A DNA stretch of 9,682 nt from Holophagales bacterium UBA5066 (GCA_002414905.1 DIAY01000192.1:1-9682), one strand, 5' to 3'; positions 1 to 6,532 are shown, numbered from the stretch's first letter. Numbers and translations: made by a program. Notes: generated by a model from the letters alone, not told the origin.

Positions 1-243
1 GGGGGGCTGAGGCGGCGCCGGGGGAGTGCCCTCCGCGAGACGATCCTGCAGATCGAGCCGAAGGCGGTCCGGAAGCGCCGCCGGACTGCGCGAGCCAAGA
101 AGCTCTGGCCGAGCTTTCCGCATCTCCATTGGAGGCATGTCGCTTCCTGGAGCCGCGGGCCCGCGATGAGAGCCGAGAAGGCGGGCGCAGGCGGCAGAAC
201 GCCGCCTGCGCCGTGCCGAGGTCACTTCGTGAGAGCGGGGTAG
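1..243 (+). CDS. Possible 3' part of an unrecognised gene cut by the window edge
   Basis: A frame is open from base 1 to a TAG at 241-243. Codons from about 31 to 125 have strongly G/C third positions, and the peptide there is basic, with a run rich in Arg and Lys followed by aromatic residues (LWPSFPHLHW). I do not recognise the family; a transposase-like tail is possible but only a guess. The last third reads through the 184-212 hairpin and overlaps the end of the convergent secreted-protein gene at 222, so real coding, if any, may stop before about 165. An alternative is a minus-strand ORF starting at an ATG (136-138), with AGGA six bases upstream, running off the window with 46 residues; its codon use is less convincing. 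Both are weak. Confidence 0.25.
   Translation, partial: GGLRRRRGSALRETILQIEPKAVRKRRRTARAKKLWPSFPHLHWRHVASWSRGPAMRAEKAGAGGRTPPAPCRGHFVRAG
184..212 (-). terminator. 12-bp perfect hairpin, likely terminator of the protease/secreted-protein unit
   Basis: Arms at 184-195 (GGCGCAGGCGGC) and 201-212 (GCCGCCTGCGCC) are perfect complements around a 5-nt loop. The hairpin begins ten bases after the stop codon of the minus-strand gene ending at 222. No clear U-tract follows on either strand, so it is either a hairpin terminator without a good U-tract or a 3'-end stabiliser. The position argues for a role in ending the minus-strand transcript. Confidence 0.55.
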
Positions 244-1115
244 ATCTGGTAGGGGTTCACGCCCGGACCTGGGTCGTCGAACACCGTCGAGATGTAGGCG
301 AGGAACGGCTGGTCGGCCGTGATCGTGAACCAGAGGTTCTCCTCTTGCGGGTCGCAATCAATCGGGATGGGAGGCGCATAGAAGGAGTTGACCTGCGTGA
401 CCGTCTCCGGCCCGAGGCCGTACGTCGAGGTAAAGACGACCGTCGGGGGATCGAAGACGCTCCGATAGCCCTTCACGACGAAGGTGGCGGGCTCCTTTCC
501 CCCGTTGAACAGTGTGAGGTTGAGCCGCCTCACGTACTTCTGGTCCTTGACGTTCGAGCAGATCTGCGCCCCGCCGGCGTTGAACGGCATGACGTCGCCA
601 CACGCGGCGATCGTTCCGGCCGGGTGGAGACCCTCGAAAACGGGAAGGGGTATGCGGCCCTGGGAGAGTTCACCAGCGCTCGGCACCGGGAAACAACCCT
701 CTCCGACGAGATAGCTGCGCTCGAGGGTGTTCCTGACGGCGACCCCGTCGTCGACCCGGAGCTCCGCGATGGACACACACCCGCTACCCGAATCCGGGCA
801 GAGCCCTGCATTCATGAGACCGGCCTTCCCGGGGGAGATGTCAAACCCAGTCCCTGCGGGATGCTCCTGGTGCACGCCGCCGCTCGGGTCGTACCAGGTG
901 ATCAAGCGAACGGATTTCTGCTCGGGAGAGAAGTTGAAGACCATGAAGTGGCTCGCGAGACGGAAGGACCAGCCTTCCCTAACACCTCCAATGGGCGAGG
1001 CGGCGGGCCGGGTGATTCTCACCGTCGGGACATAGACGGTCCTCTCCGCAGCCAAGGCTGGATACGCGAGAGGCGAGAGGACGCCCAGGAGCAGGGCGAG
1101 TCGGATCTCACTCAC
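222..1115 (-). CDS. Exported protein of unknown family, downstream partner of the S8 protease
   Basis: The 297-residue product begins with a signal peptide: an Arg at residue 5, a hydrophobic core at about 6-20, and Ala-rich cleavage near 21-23 (ALAA/E). It should therefore be exported. The mature part is rich in Val, Thr, Phe and Gly and looks all-beta. Six cysteines (106, 113, 141, 172, 186, 254) could form disulfides outside the cytoplasm. I recognise no enzyme motif or named domain; the C-terminal stretch (PFLAYISTVF, then ending IYPALTK) resembles uncharacterised exported beta-sandwich proteins of Acidobacteria, from general impression only. The GTG start at 1115 lies inside the last codons of the protease gene, an 8-nt overlap, with no good Shine-Dalgarno of its own. 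Translation is thus probably coupled to the protease. Function unknown; a substrate, inhibitor or surface partner of the protease is speculation. Confidence 0.8.
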   Translation of the reverse strand: MSEIRLALLLGVLSPLAYPALAAERTVYVPTVRITRPAASPIGGVREGWSFRLASHFMVFNFSPEQKSVRLITWYDPSGGVHQEHPAGTGFDISPGKAGLMNAGLCPDSGSGCVSIAELRVDDGVAVRNTLERSYLVGEGCFPVPSAGELSQGRIPLPVFEGLHPAGTIAACGDVMPFNAGGAQICSNVKDQKYVRRLNLTLFNGGKEPATFVVKGYRSVFDPPTVVFTSTYGLGPETVTQVNSFYAPPIPIDCDPQEENLWFTITADQPFLAYISTVFDDPGPGVNPYQIYPALTK

Positions 1116-3837
1116 GGGCGTTCACCACGAAAAGGGCGAAATCCTGGCGGAGCGTGGAGCCTGTCGGCTCAATTCCGTCGCCCCGGATCATGCCGACGGA
1201 GACCTTTACCGTCAGGGCAGAGATGTTGTTCTGGGAGAGCTGCGCGGGGCTGATGTCGACCCGCTCCACGTTGTTCTTCGAGTCGGGTACCCAGGGCGAC
1301 GGGCGATTGAGGGAGTAACCCTGCCGGGACGTCTCGCACGGATCGAAATAGTACATGTTGCCGATGAAGAAAGACGGGGGCGTGGTGCCGTTCCCGACGA
1401 CCTCGAGATTCAGGTCGTTGACGAGGTTCTGGAGGGTCGCGACCTTCGTGTCCCCCGCGCGGTCCGTCCAGACGAGCGCGATCGACACTGCCTTCGTGGG
1501 GTCGACCACGGTCAGCTGCTTCGTCCATGGCGTCGAAGAGCTCGGTGTCAGCAGAGAGCCGTCCGGGTGCGCCGGGTCGTACTGGTCCTTGTAGTAGTAG
1601 GTGCTCGCGGCCCTGAAGAGCCTGTCCAGCGCCGCGCCACCCCAACCCTGGTACTTGTCCGGGGCGGGCTTGATGTCGCTTCTTGCGCAGTTCGTGCTGG
1701 TGCGGAGGTTCGTGGCCGAGGCGATAAGGGCCGCCTTGACCAGGGCGGGCGAGGGCTTCTTCGCCGCGAGTCCGGTCAACCACTCATCGACGAGGGCCGC
1801 AGCCCCGGTGACGACGGGCGCCGAGAAGCTCGTTCCGTAGTCCCAAGCGTACTGGGAGTCTCCCGTGAGGTCGAAGCTGCACTGCGAGTTGTAGTTGCAC
1901 GCGTCGTTCCGCAAGGCGCTTCGCCTCCCGTAGACGCGGGTCCCGGGTGCGACGAGGTCCGGCTTGAGGCGGAGGTTCGGGTATCCGACCCTGCTGAAGT
2001 CCTCTATCCTCCGTGCATCGAGCGCGTGATCGCATTGGTTGTACGCGCACGAGGGGCAGTAGTAGCAACTCGTGCAGCCCTCGCCCACGACAAAAGTCTC
2101 CTGGTTCAGGCCGCTCGTCGCCCCCACCGTGATGACGTTCTTCGCATTCCCAGGCGCGGTCACCATCCGCAGCGTCGGGTCGGGGCTGCCGTTCGGCGTT
2201 GGCTGAGGGAAGTTTCCCGCCGAGACGATATGGAGCGATGGTGCTGCGTCGCCGGACCGCGCGCCGGAGGCGCCGAAGTAGAACCCGACCGAACTCAGTG
2301 TGCGGGTGGCGTTGTCGAGGAGTATCGCCTTCTCGTTGTACATGGTCGCATCGGGTCCTCCGGGGTTCTCGGGCCTATCGTTCCAGCTGTGGTTGAAGAG
2401 CCGGGCGCCGGGGCTGGCGACAGTCTGGTCGGGGAGCGTGCTGCTGCTGCCCAGCTCGACTAGAGAATAGGGCAGGCCATAGGCCGGGTTTCCGAGCCAC
2501 TGGCCTCCGACATACCGCGCGTAGCCGTCGCCGCAGCCCTTCTGCGAATCCGCCATGAACCTGCTCATCGCGACCTTGGCGCCGGAGGCAACTCCCTGCG
2601 TGAAGGCCCAGCCCGCGGAATCCCGCCCCGGTACGCCGGTTGTGAGCCCGGCCGCAATGGAGGTGACGAGCGTGCCGTGCCCGTGGAGGTCGTCGGATCG
2701 GCGGTAGACGTAATCGTGGTCATCGCTCGTGTCGGCGGAGAAGACCAGATTGCAGCCGGACGCCGAAGTCAGGTGGGGAGGGCAGGTCGCCGTTCCACCC
2801 GTTCGAGCGAACAGCCCGTCGCCCACTCCTGTATCGAGAAAACCGATCGTCTGATTCTCAGGGTAGACGCCGATGCCCCTGAGTGAAGCGAGGAATCCAT
2901 CCCAATGATAGGTTCCCTGGACGGGATTGCTGCCGAGGGAGCTCGCGGTGGGCCAAGCCGTTACCGGCGTCCGCCAGTTTCCCGATACGATCTTGTTGGC
3001 GCGCTCGTCGGATGGGCCTGGCGTCGTCGTACGGTAGACGGCGGTCACTTCGGGGAGGCGGCTGAGAGCACGGATCTGTGACGGCGTTAGCTCGGCGGCG
3101 AAAGCGGTCTGGGAACCGGTAGTGTAGATCCTGGACGGCTCGGATCCGGTGAGCTCGCGGAGCTTGCCGGCGACAAGGGGAGCCATGACCTCGACGGCCA
3201 CGACGACAGCCGAGGCAGGAGGCTCAGCCACTTCCGACGCCTCGGCCCGGAGCCCGAAGCGTCGAGCTCCGGGTGGGATGTCCGCGACGCGGTAGATGTA
3301 CGTCTTCGACTTCGCGAGGTCGTCGACGGCGGACCGGAGCCCGTAGACGCCATAGCCCATTGGCGGGAGGGGCTCGAGGACCGAGAGGCCCGCGTTCCGG
3401 ATGTCCTCGAGCCACCGGGGCTCCGGGTAGCCTTTGAAGACGAAGACGAACTGGCCGATCGCGCCCGGCTCGTCGGTTTCGCGCGCTCCCTCGAAGTCCG
3501 TTTCGAATCGGCCGAGCTCGGCGTCGTAGGTGCCCTTCTGGAAGTAGATCTTGCGCGCGTCCGGGAGAGGCGTGAGAACGGTGAGCGGGTTGGAGCGGAT
3601 CGGACTGAGGCTGGCGGACTCAGCATCGGAAGCCGTCGAGAGCACGCAGACCCCCGCCGTGCAGAACACCTCGCCTTTGAACTCCTTGCCGAGAAGTCCC
3701 ATCGGCGTCGTCCCTGTCGGAGCGGTCGGGGAGGTCCGAAGCTCCCAGACCTCTGCGTGGGCATGGGCCGCTGCGGCTAAGACGAGGGGGAGGGCGAAGC
3801 GGAGCAGGAGGCGTTTCGGGTTTCGAATCAAGAGCAA
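1108..3837 (-). CDS. Secreted subtilisin-like serine protease (S8, KP-43-like)
   Basis: The 909-residue product is an exported serine endopeptidase. Order: signal peptide (about 1-28, ending AHAHA); two propeptide-like modules (about 125-170 and 210-270) resembling the N-terminal prosegments of large S8 proteases; catalytic domain about 325-710; C-terminal beta domain about 770-905. The triad is visible: Asp335 in FLDTG, His387 in GHGT and Ser670 in GTSFSAP, with the oxyanion Asn542 in SAGN. The C-terminal part has the ALVWTD and LVNDLNLEV signatures typical of KP-43-type jelly-roll domains. An unusual insertion at 588-602 carries five cysteines (C-x2-C-x2-C-x2-C-x4-C). Two in-frame TTG codons compete as start, at 3837 and 3831. 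AAGGGAG abuts the first but sits six bases from the second, so 3831 (907 residues) is the better start. It leads a two-gene unit with the overlapping gene downstream. Confidence 0.93.
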   Translation of the reverse strand: MLLIRNPKRLLLRFALPLVLAAAAHAHAEVWELRTSPTAPTGTTPMGLLGKEFKGEVFCTAGVCVLSTASDAESASLSPIRSNPLTVLTPLPDARKIYFQKGTYDAELGRFETDFEGARETDEPGAIGQFVFVFKGYPEPRWLEDIRNAGLSVLEPLPPMGYGVYGLRSAVDDLAKSKTYIYRVADIPPGARRFGLRAEASEVAEPPASAVVVAVEVMAPLVAGKLRELTGSEPSRIYTTGSQTAFAAELTPSQIRALSRLPEVTAVYRTTTPGPSDERANKIVSGNWRTPVTAWPTASSLGSNPVQGTYHWDGFLASLRGIGVYPENQTIGFLDTGVGDGLFARTGGTATCPPHLTSASGCNLVFSADTSDDHDYVYRRSDDLHGHGTLVTSIAAGLTTGVPGRDSAGWAFTQGVASGAKVAMSRFMADSQKGCGDGYARYVGGQWLGNPAYGLPYSLVELGSSSTLPDQTVASPGARLFNHSWNDRPENPGGPDATMYNEKAILLDNATRTLSSVGFYFGASGARSGDAAPSLHIVSAGNFPQPTPNGSPDPTLRMVTAPGNAKNVITVGATSGLNQETFVVGEGCTSCYYCPSCAYNQCDHALDARRIEDFSRVGYPNLRLKPDLVAPGTRVYGRRSALRNDACNYNSQCSFDLTGDSQYAWDYGTSFSAPVVTGAAALVDEWLTGLAAKKPSPALVKAALIASATNLRTSTNCARSDIKPAPDKYQGWGGAALDRLFRAASTYYYKDQYDPAHPDGSLLTPSSSTPWTKQLTVVDPTKAVSIALVWTDRAGDTKVATLQNLVNDLNLEVVGNGTTPPSFFIGNMYYFDPCETSRQGYSLNRPSPWVPDSKNNVERVDISPAQLSQNNISALTVKVSVGMIRGDGIEPTGSTLRQDFALFVVNARE

Positions 3838-4046
3838 CTCCCTTCTGAGAACGGATTTCGGTTTGGCCTTTCGGGGACCATCCCCGACTCTGATCGCCGG
3901 GTGCCATTTGCAGTCACTCGGGCCGTGGATTCGCCCTGGAAGAGTCGTGAGCGGTTCGGGCAGGGTGGTTCACTCACCGTCTTGTTACTAAGCTGCGCGA
4001 GGTCCACCGTTTTCCAACACCTTCGATCAGTCCCCTTCGAGATTGA
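3838..4046 (-). promoter_or_regulatory. Leader and presumed promoter region of the protease gene
   Basis: About 210 bases without a supportable gene separate the protease start from the flotillin remnant. This stretch must hold the minus-strand promoter, but I see no convincing -35/-10 pair. TTGGAA followed after about 20 bases by TTAGTA is too widely spaced to trust. A Shine-Dalgarno (AAGGGAG) lies at 3838-3844. A 7-bp hairpin with a 3-nt loop (TCGGGGA/TCCCCGA, 3871-3877 with 3881-3887) lies in the leader. The base composition is visibly less GC-rich than that of the flanking genes, as expected for a promoter zone. Confidence 0.35.
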
Positions 4047-4385
4047 TGCAAACACATCACGTCTTGGCAGGCGGGAACAGCGACCGCCGAAAAGGAGAAC
4101 GAGCTGAAGACGCTGAAGGCGCAGCTCGAGCCGAGGGCGAAGGCCGCCAAGGACTTCTTTCTCATCCAGAACCTCGAGCAGATCCTCCGGACTGTCGTCG
4201 ACCGGGTGAAGGCGGTCGAGGTCGACGAGACCCACCTCCTGGACAACGGCGACGGTTCGTCACTCGCGACGTACGTGGCCTCCTACCCGGCGGCCGTGCG
4301 CAGCGTCCTGGCCGAGGTGAGCCGGACGACGGGGGTCGACGTCGTCGCGCTCCTCTCCCCGGCCCCCGCGGAGGTGGCGCGATGA
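4047..4385 (+). pseudogene. C-terminal remnant of a flotillin/SPFH-family protein
   Basis: The frame is open from after a TGA at 4044-4046 to a TGA at 4383-4385 and has strong G/C third-position bias from about 4086. It contains no plausible start: no ATG, and no GTG preceded by a ribosome site near its beginning. The roughly 100 readable residues begin as a charged helix (AEKENELKTLKAQLEPRAKA) and pass through FFLIQNLEQILRTVV to a tail with LATYVASYPAAV and TTGVDVVALL. This resembles the C-terminal end of bacterial flotillin-like proteins after their coiled coil. The N-terminal membrane segment, SPFH domain and most of the coiled coil are absent; sequence unrelated to flotillin begins somewhere before about 4086. 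The stop overlaps the next gene's ATG (ATGA), the mark of a tandem SPFH operon. The family call rests on tail similarity and on the neighbour, so it is moderately sure. Confidence 0.6.
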
Positions 4386-4831
4386 TCGGCGACCTCGGCT
4401 CCGTCGTCGGCGTCGCCATCGGCGTCGTCCTCTTCTTCGGCGCGGCGGCGCTCGTCGTCGTCAAGCGCCTCTTCCATATCTGCAGCCCGAACGAGGTCCT
4501 CGTCTTCTCCGGCGGCAGGTCCACCGTCGACGGCCGCGCCGTCGGCTACCGAATCGTCAAGGGGGGCAGCTCGCTCCGGACGCCGCTTCTGGAGCGCGTC
4601 GACCGGATGGACATCACGAACATGACCGTCGACGTCGCCGTGAGCAACGCCCATTCCAAGGGAGGCATCCCGCTCACCGTCGCCGGCGTCGCCAACGTCA
4701 AGGTCGCCGGCCACCAGCCGCTTCTCAACAACGCCCTCGAACGCCTTCTCGGCAAGGGGCGGCCGCAGATCATCCAGGTCGCCAAGGACACGCTCGAGGG
4801 AAACCTTCGCGGCGTCCTCTCCCAGGTATAG
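4382..4831 (+). pseudogene. N-terminal fragment of flotillin (SPFH/Band 7 protein), truncated
   Basis: The 149-residue product starts with a hydrophobic segment (about 7-27), followed by the opening half of an SPFH/Band 7 domain: NEVLVFSGG at 37-45, GGSSLRTPLLERVDRMD at 61-77, then GIPLTVAGVANVKV and the LEGNLRGVLSQ helix ending at 148. Flotillins are membrane-anchored scaffold proteins of ordered membrane microdomains and normally run to several hundred residues with a long C-terminal coiled coil. Here the frame hits a TAG immediately after LSQV, where family members continue through the rest of the SPFH domain. The ATG at 4382 is secure: GGAGGT at 4370-4375 lies six bases upstream and the start overlaps the previous stop. 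The break coincides with a switch to an AT-rich tip and then to the IS91-type remnant, so the gene was cut by rearrangement (or by an assembly join). The fragment lacks its oligomerisation region and is presumably non-functional. Confidence 0.85.
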
Positions 4832-4848
4832 GAATTTTGATTTTCAAC
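4832..4848. other. AT-rich junction tip
   Basis: Seventeen bases, GAATTTTGATTTTCAAC, form a sharply AT-rich island in GC-rich surroundings, right after the premature stop of the flotillin fragment. It contains a short direct repeat (ATTTTG/ATTTTC). This is the best visual candidate for the element's physical end on this side. I do not recognise it as a known terminus. Confidence 0.35.
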
Positions 4849-4891
4849 GGCAGGGCGGCTGAGGGTCGGGGCGGGCTCAAACGGGGAAGAG

Positions 4892-4936
4892 CGCCCTGGG
4901 GGGGCGGCGCCGCAGCGGCGCCGCCCCCCCAGGGCG
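4892..4936. repeat. Perfect 22-bp inverted repeat with 1-nt centre
   Basis: The arm 4892-4913 begins CGCCCT, continues with seven G and ends CGGCGCCGC. The arm 4915-4936 is its exact reverse complement, with only A4914 between them (an effective loop of at least three bases, GCAGC region). It is almost pure G+C and would fold into an extremely stable cruciform or RNA hairpin. It lies about 140 bases beyond the transposase stop, inside the mobile remnant. Possible roles are an end structure of the rolling-circle element, a transcription block, or an independent palindromic repeat; the sequence alone cannot decide. Confidence 0.85.
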
Positions 4937-5044
4937 AGGCATCGCGGAGGCCCGGCGCAGTCTCTGAGCGGTTTCCCAGGAGCATGAGGCGACTTCTTGG
5001 GCGTCGGGCTATGGCCGAGGCGGCGGCGGGCCTGCCTCGCACGT

Positions 5045-5060
5045 AGGGGCATCGGCCCCT
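5045..5060 (-). terminator. Small hairpin after the transposase stop
   Basis: AGGGGC and GCCCCT pair around a 4-nt loop, 13 bases beyond the transposase stop codon. Six base pairs and no U-tract make it a weak terminator candidate. Confidence 0.25.
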
Positions 5061-5073
5061 GCCATCACGGGGA

Positions 5074-5952
5074 TCAGGGGGAATCGGGAACCGGGCCAGC
5101 TGCCAGAGGCGGAGCGCGATCCTTGATAGCACGGCGAGCCGAGGCGCCAAGGTGGTCGAGGATGCGGCGGATGACGCGGCCTTCGGTTATGAAGGAGACG
5201 ACCCGCATCACGGCCCGGCATCGCGGACAGACGAGCGGATCGATCTCGTACACGCGTCTTAGAAGCTGGGCCCAGCCGCGCCTGAGAGCGGCCGACGAGG
5301 GGGAAGCGCAGGCAGGCGGTGGCGGAGGATGAACGCCCGGCCCCGAGGCGAGCGGCTCTGCTTGCTGGGCCTCGTTGCGGGCCTTCAGCTTTCCGCGCAC
5401 GACGTTCGAATAGGCACCGTAGTAGTGCACGAGGAGCCTTCTCGGATCGGGTACGTGGGCGAGGAGACGGGCGACGAAGTCGAGAGCGTCGAGGGGTTCG
5501 GCCTTCTCGTCGTCGTGGCCGTCGCGGGGCAAGTACGTGGCGGTCTCTGAGCCCGGTGTCCAGCGCAGACGGGCGAGGCTGACGGGGCTCTGCAGGCAAT
5601 AGCGGGCGAGAGCCTCGAGGGCGCGGCCGTCACCGGCGGGGACGGTCACGGAGTTGTGGACCGAGAATCCTGAGTGATGCCAGGAGAGGAGCAGGCGGGT
5701 GCGGTCCTCGTCGAGCAGACCGGCCCGCTGAAGGAGGGCACAGTCGGGGCAGCGGATGCGAGCGAAGCCCCGCTCGAAGATGCCGCAGTCGAGGTACCGC
5801 GCGACCACCCCGTCGAGTAGGCCGCGCCAGAAGCCGTAGCGGCGCTCGAAGAGATCCTCCCAGGCCCCCTTGACGCGTTCGTAGAGGGACTCGAGCAGCG
5901 CGTACAAGGGCGTCTCGGCAGGTCTGCGCGGCCGATAAGCTGCTGCCTCCAC
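5074..5952 (-). pseudogene. IS91-type Y2 transposase with an in-frame internal deletion
   Basis: The frame encodes 292 residues from a GTG at 5950-5952. Residues 6-71 match the N-terminal part of IS91/IS801-type transposases: YRPRRPAETPLY, then ARYLDCG and GFARIRCPDC with the first zinc-finger cysteine pair. The sequence then jumps directly to ALLQRAGLL and LSWHHSGFSVHN (89-100), which in family members lies well over a hundred residues further on. The second zinc cysteines (a CPSC-type motif) and the HUH metal-binding motif that belong between are missing. The rest is well kept: the tyrosine motif YYGAY (Y177 and Y181), a Pro-rich spacer (about 204-218), GWAQLLRRVYEIDPLVCPRC, and VIRRILDHL near the end. 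Without HUH the protein cannot nick DNA, so it is at best a defective or DNA-binding remnant. The intact frame across the deletion suggests a clean or recent event. The jump lies near 5740. Confidence 0.8.
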
Positions 5953-6140
5953 GGGACGAGGCCATGGCGGGTCTCGTGCCGCAGGGTGGAGAACGGCGCA
6001 AGTGGCTCTGCGGCAGCGGCTTCAGCGGCTGTGGGTCGCGCATCCCGGGGCCGGAGTGACAGGAGGGCCTGACGGCGCTGAAGGGCGTCGAGTACGTATG
6101 CGCCGCGGAAGCAGGGGGATCGATGACGACCACGAAACCG

Positions 6141-6165
6141 GTCAGTACTGACAGGGCGGCCTGTC
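6141..6165. repeat. Two overlapping palindromes at the sucC-side end of the remnant
   Basis: GTCAGTACTGAC at 6141-6152 is a perfect 12-bp palindrome. GACAGG (6150-6155) and CCTGTC (6160-6165) form a 6-bp stem around GCGG. The two structures share the GAC at 6150-6152 and so exclude each other. They lie within about 30 bases of the start of sucC homology and upstream (5') of the transposase gene. A terminal recognition structure of the rolling-circle element is a reasonable inference. Confidence 0.5.
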
Positions 6166-6192
6166 GAGTGCGGCCGCGGCGGAGGACATCCC

Positions 6193-6531
6193 GGCGGCGG
6201 GAGCCCCGCGAACTTCCTCGACGTCGGCGGCGGCGCCAACGAGGAGCAGGTCAAGAACGCCATGCGGATCATCCTTTCGGATCCGAACGTGAAGGGCGTC
6301 CTCATTAACATCTTCGGCGGCATCATGCGGTGCGACATCATCGCCACCGGCGTCGTCAAGGCGTTGAAGGAGATCGGCTGCACCATCCCCGTCGTCGTCC
6401 GCCTCGAGGGGACGAACGTCGAAGAGGGCAAGGCGATCCTGAAGAGCTCCGGCCTCGCCGTCATCCCGGCCGACGGGATGAAGGACGCCGCCGAGAAGAT
6501 CATCGCCGCGATTGCGAAGGGGGAGAACTGA
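6193..6531 (+). pseudogene. sucC: 3' fragment of succinyl-CoA synthetase beta subunit
   Basis: About 112 codons match the end of SucC, the beta subunit that carries the nucleotide-binding (ATP-grasp) half of succinyl-CoA synthetase in the TCA cycle. Visible are SPANFLDVGGGANEEQV, ILSDPNVKGVLINIFGGIMRCD and the closing VRLEGTNVEEGKAIL region, which belongs to the C-terminal ligase domain. Full-length SucC has about 390 residues, so the ATP-grasp portion and roughly 70% of the protein are missing. Upstream of about 6193 the same frame continues back to a TGA at 6124-6126 but no longer resembles SucC. The first in-frame ATG (6262) is internal to the domain. The stop is one base before the sucD start. 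The fragment cannot be a working synthetase subunit; it marks a rearrangement or assembly join. Confidence 0.9.
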
Positions 6532-6532
6532 G

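Larger units (their letters stand above)
4832..6192 (-). mobile_element. Degenerate IS91-type (Y2 rolling-circle) insertion element
   Basis: This block separates flotillin sequence (ending about 4828) from sucC sequence (starting about 6193). It contains a deleted IS91-type transposase gene on the minus strand, about 240 bases without a gene on each side of it, a 22-bp-arm hairpin toward the transposase 3' side and two overlapping palindromes toward its 5' side. IS91-type elements move by rolling-circle replication, lack terminal inverted repeats, make no target duplication, and carry hairpin-forming ori/ter ends. The layout fits such an element, but exact ends cannot be fixed from one copy; the boundaries given are simply the limits of flanking gene homology. 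The flanks are parts of different genes, so this is not a simple insertion into one target. Confidence 0.6.

Noticed and set aside
129..1253. Long plus-strand ORF of 374 residues
   Set aside because: It lies opposite the secreted-protein and protease genes, is rich in Arg, Gly and Glu, and shows no domain; it is a GC-rich shadow.
4043..4381. Reading frame that would extend the flotillin fragment upstream (ORF 4043-4831, 262 residues)
   Set aside because: The ATG at 4382 has an excellent Shine-Dalgarno and the membrane segment begins there. The upstream part overlaps the SPFH-tail frame, which has the better codon bias, and it reads as low-complexity Arg/Gly.
6165..6178. A 14-nt run (TCGAGTGCGGCCGC), like a common expression-vector polylinker, beside the sucC break
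   Set aside because: The match is short and stops at once on both sides, with no other vector sequence. In such GC-rich DNA a NotI-containing 14-mer by chance is believable, though a screen for vector contamination would settle it.
4832..6192. A simple IS insertion with target duplication
   Set aside because: The two flanks belong to different genes and no matching short direct repeat was seen; IS91-type elements do not make target duplications anyway.
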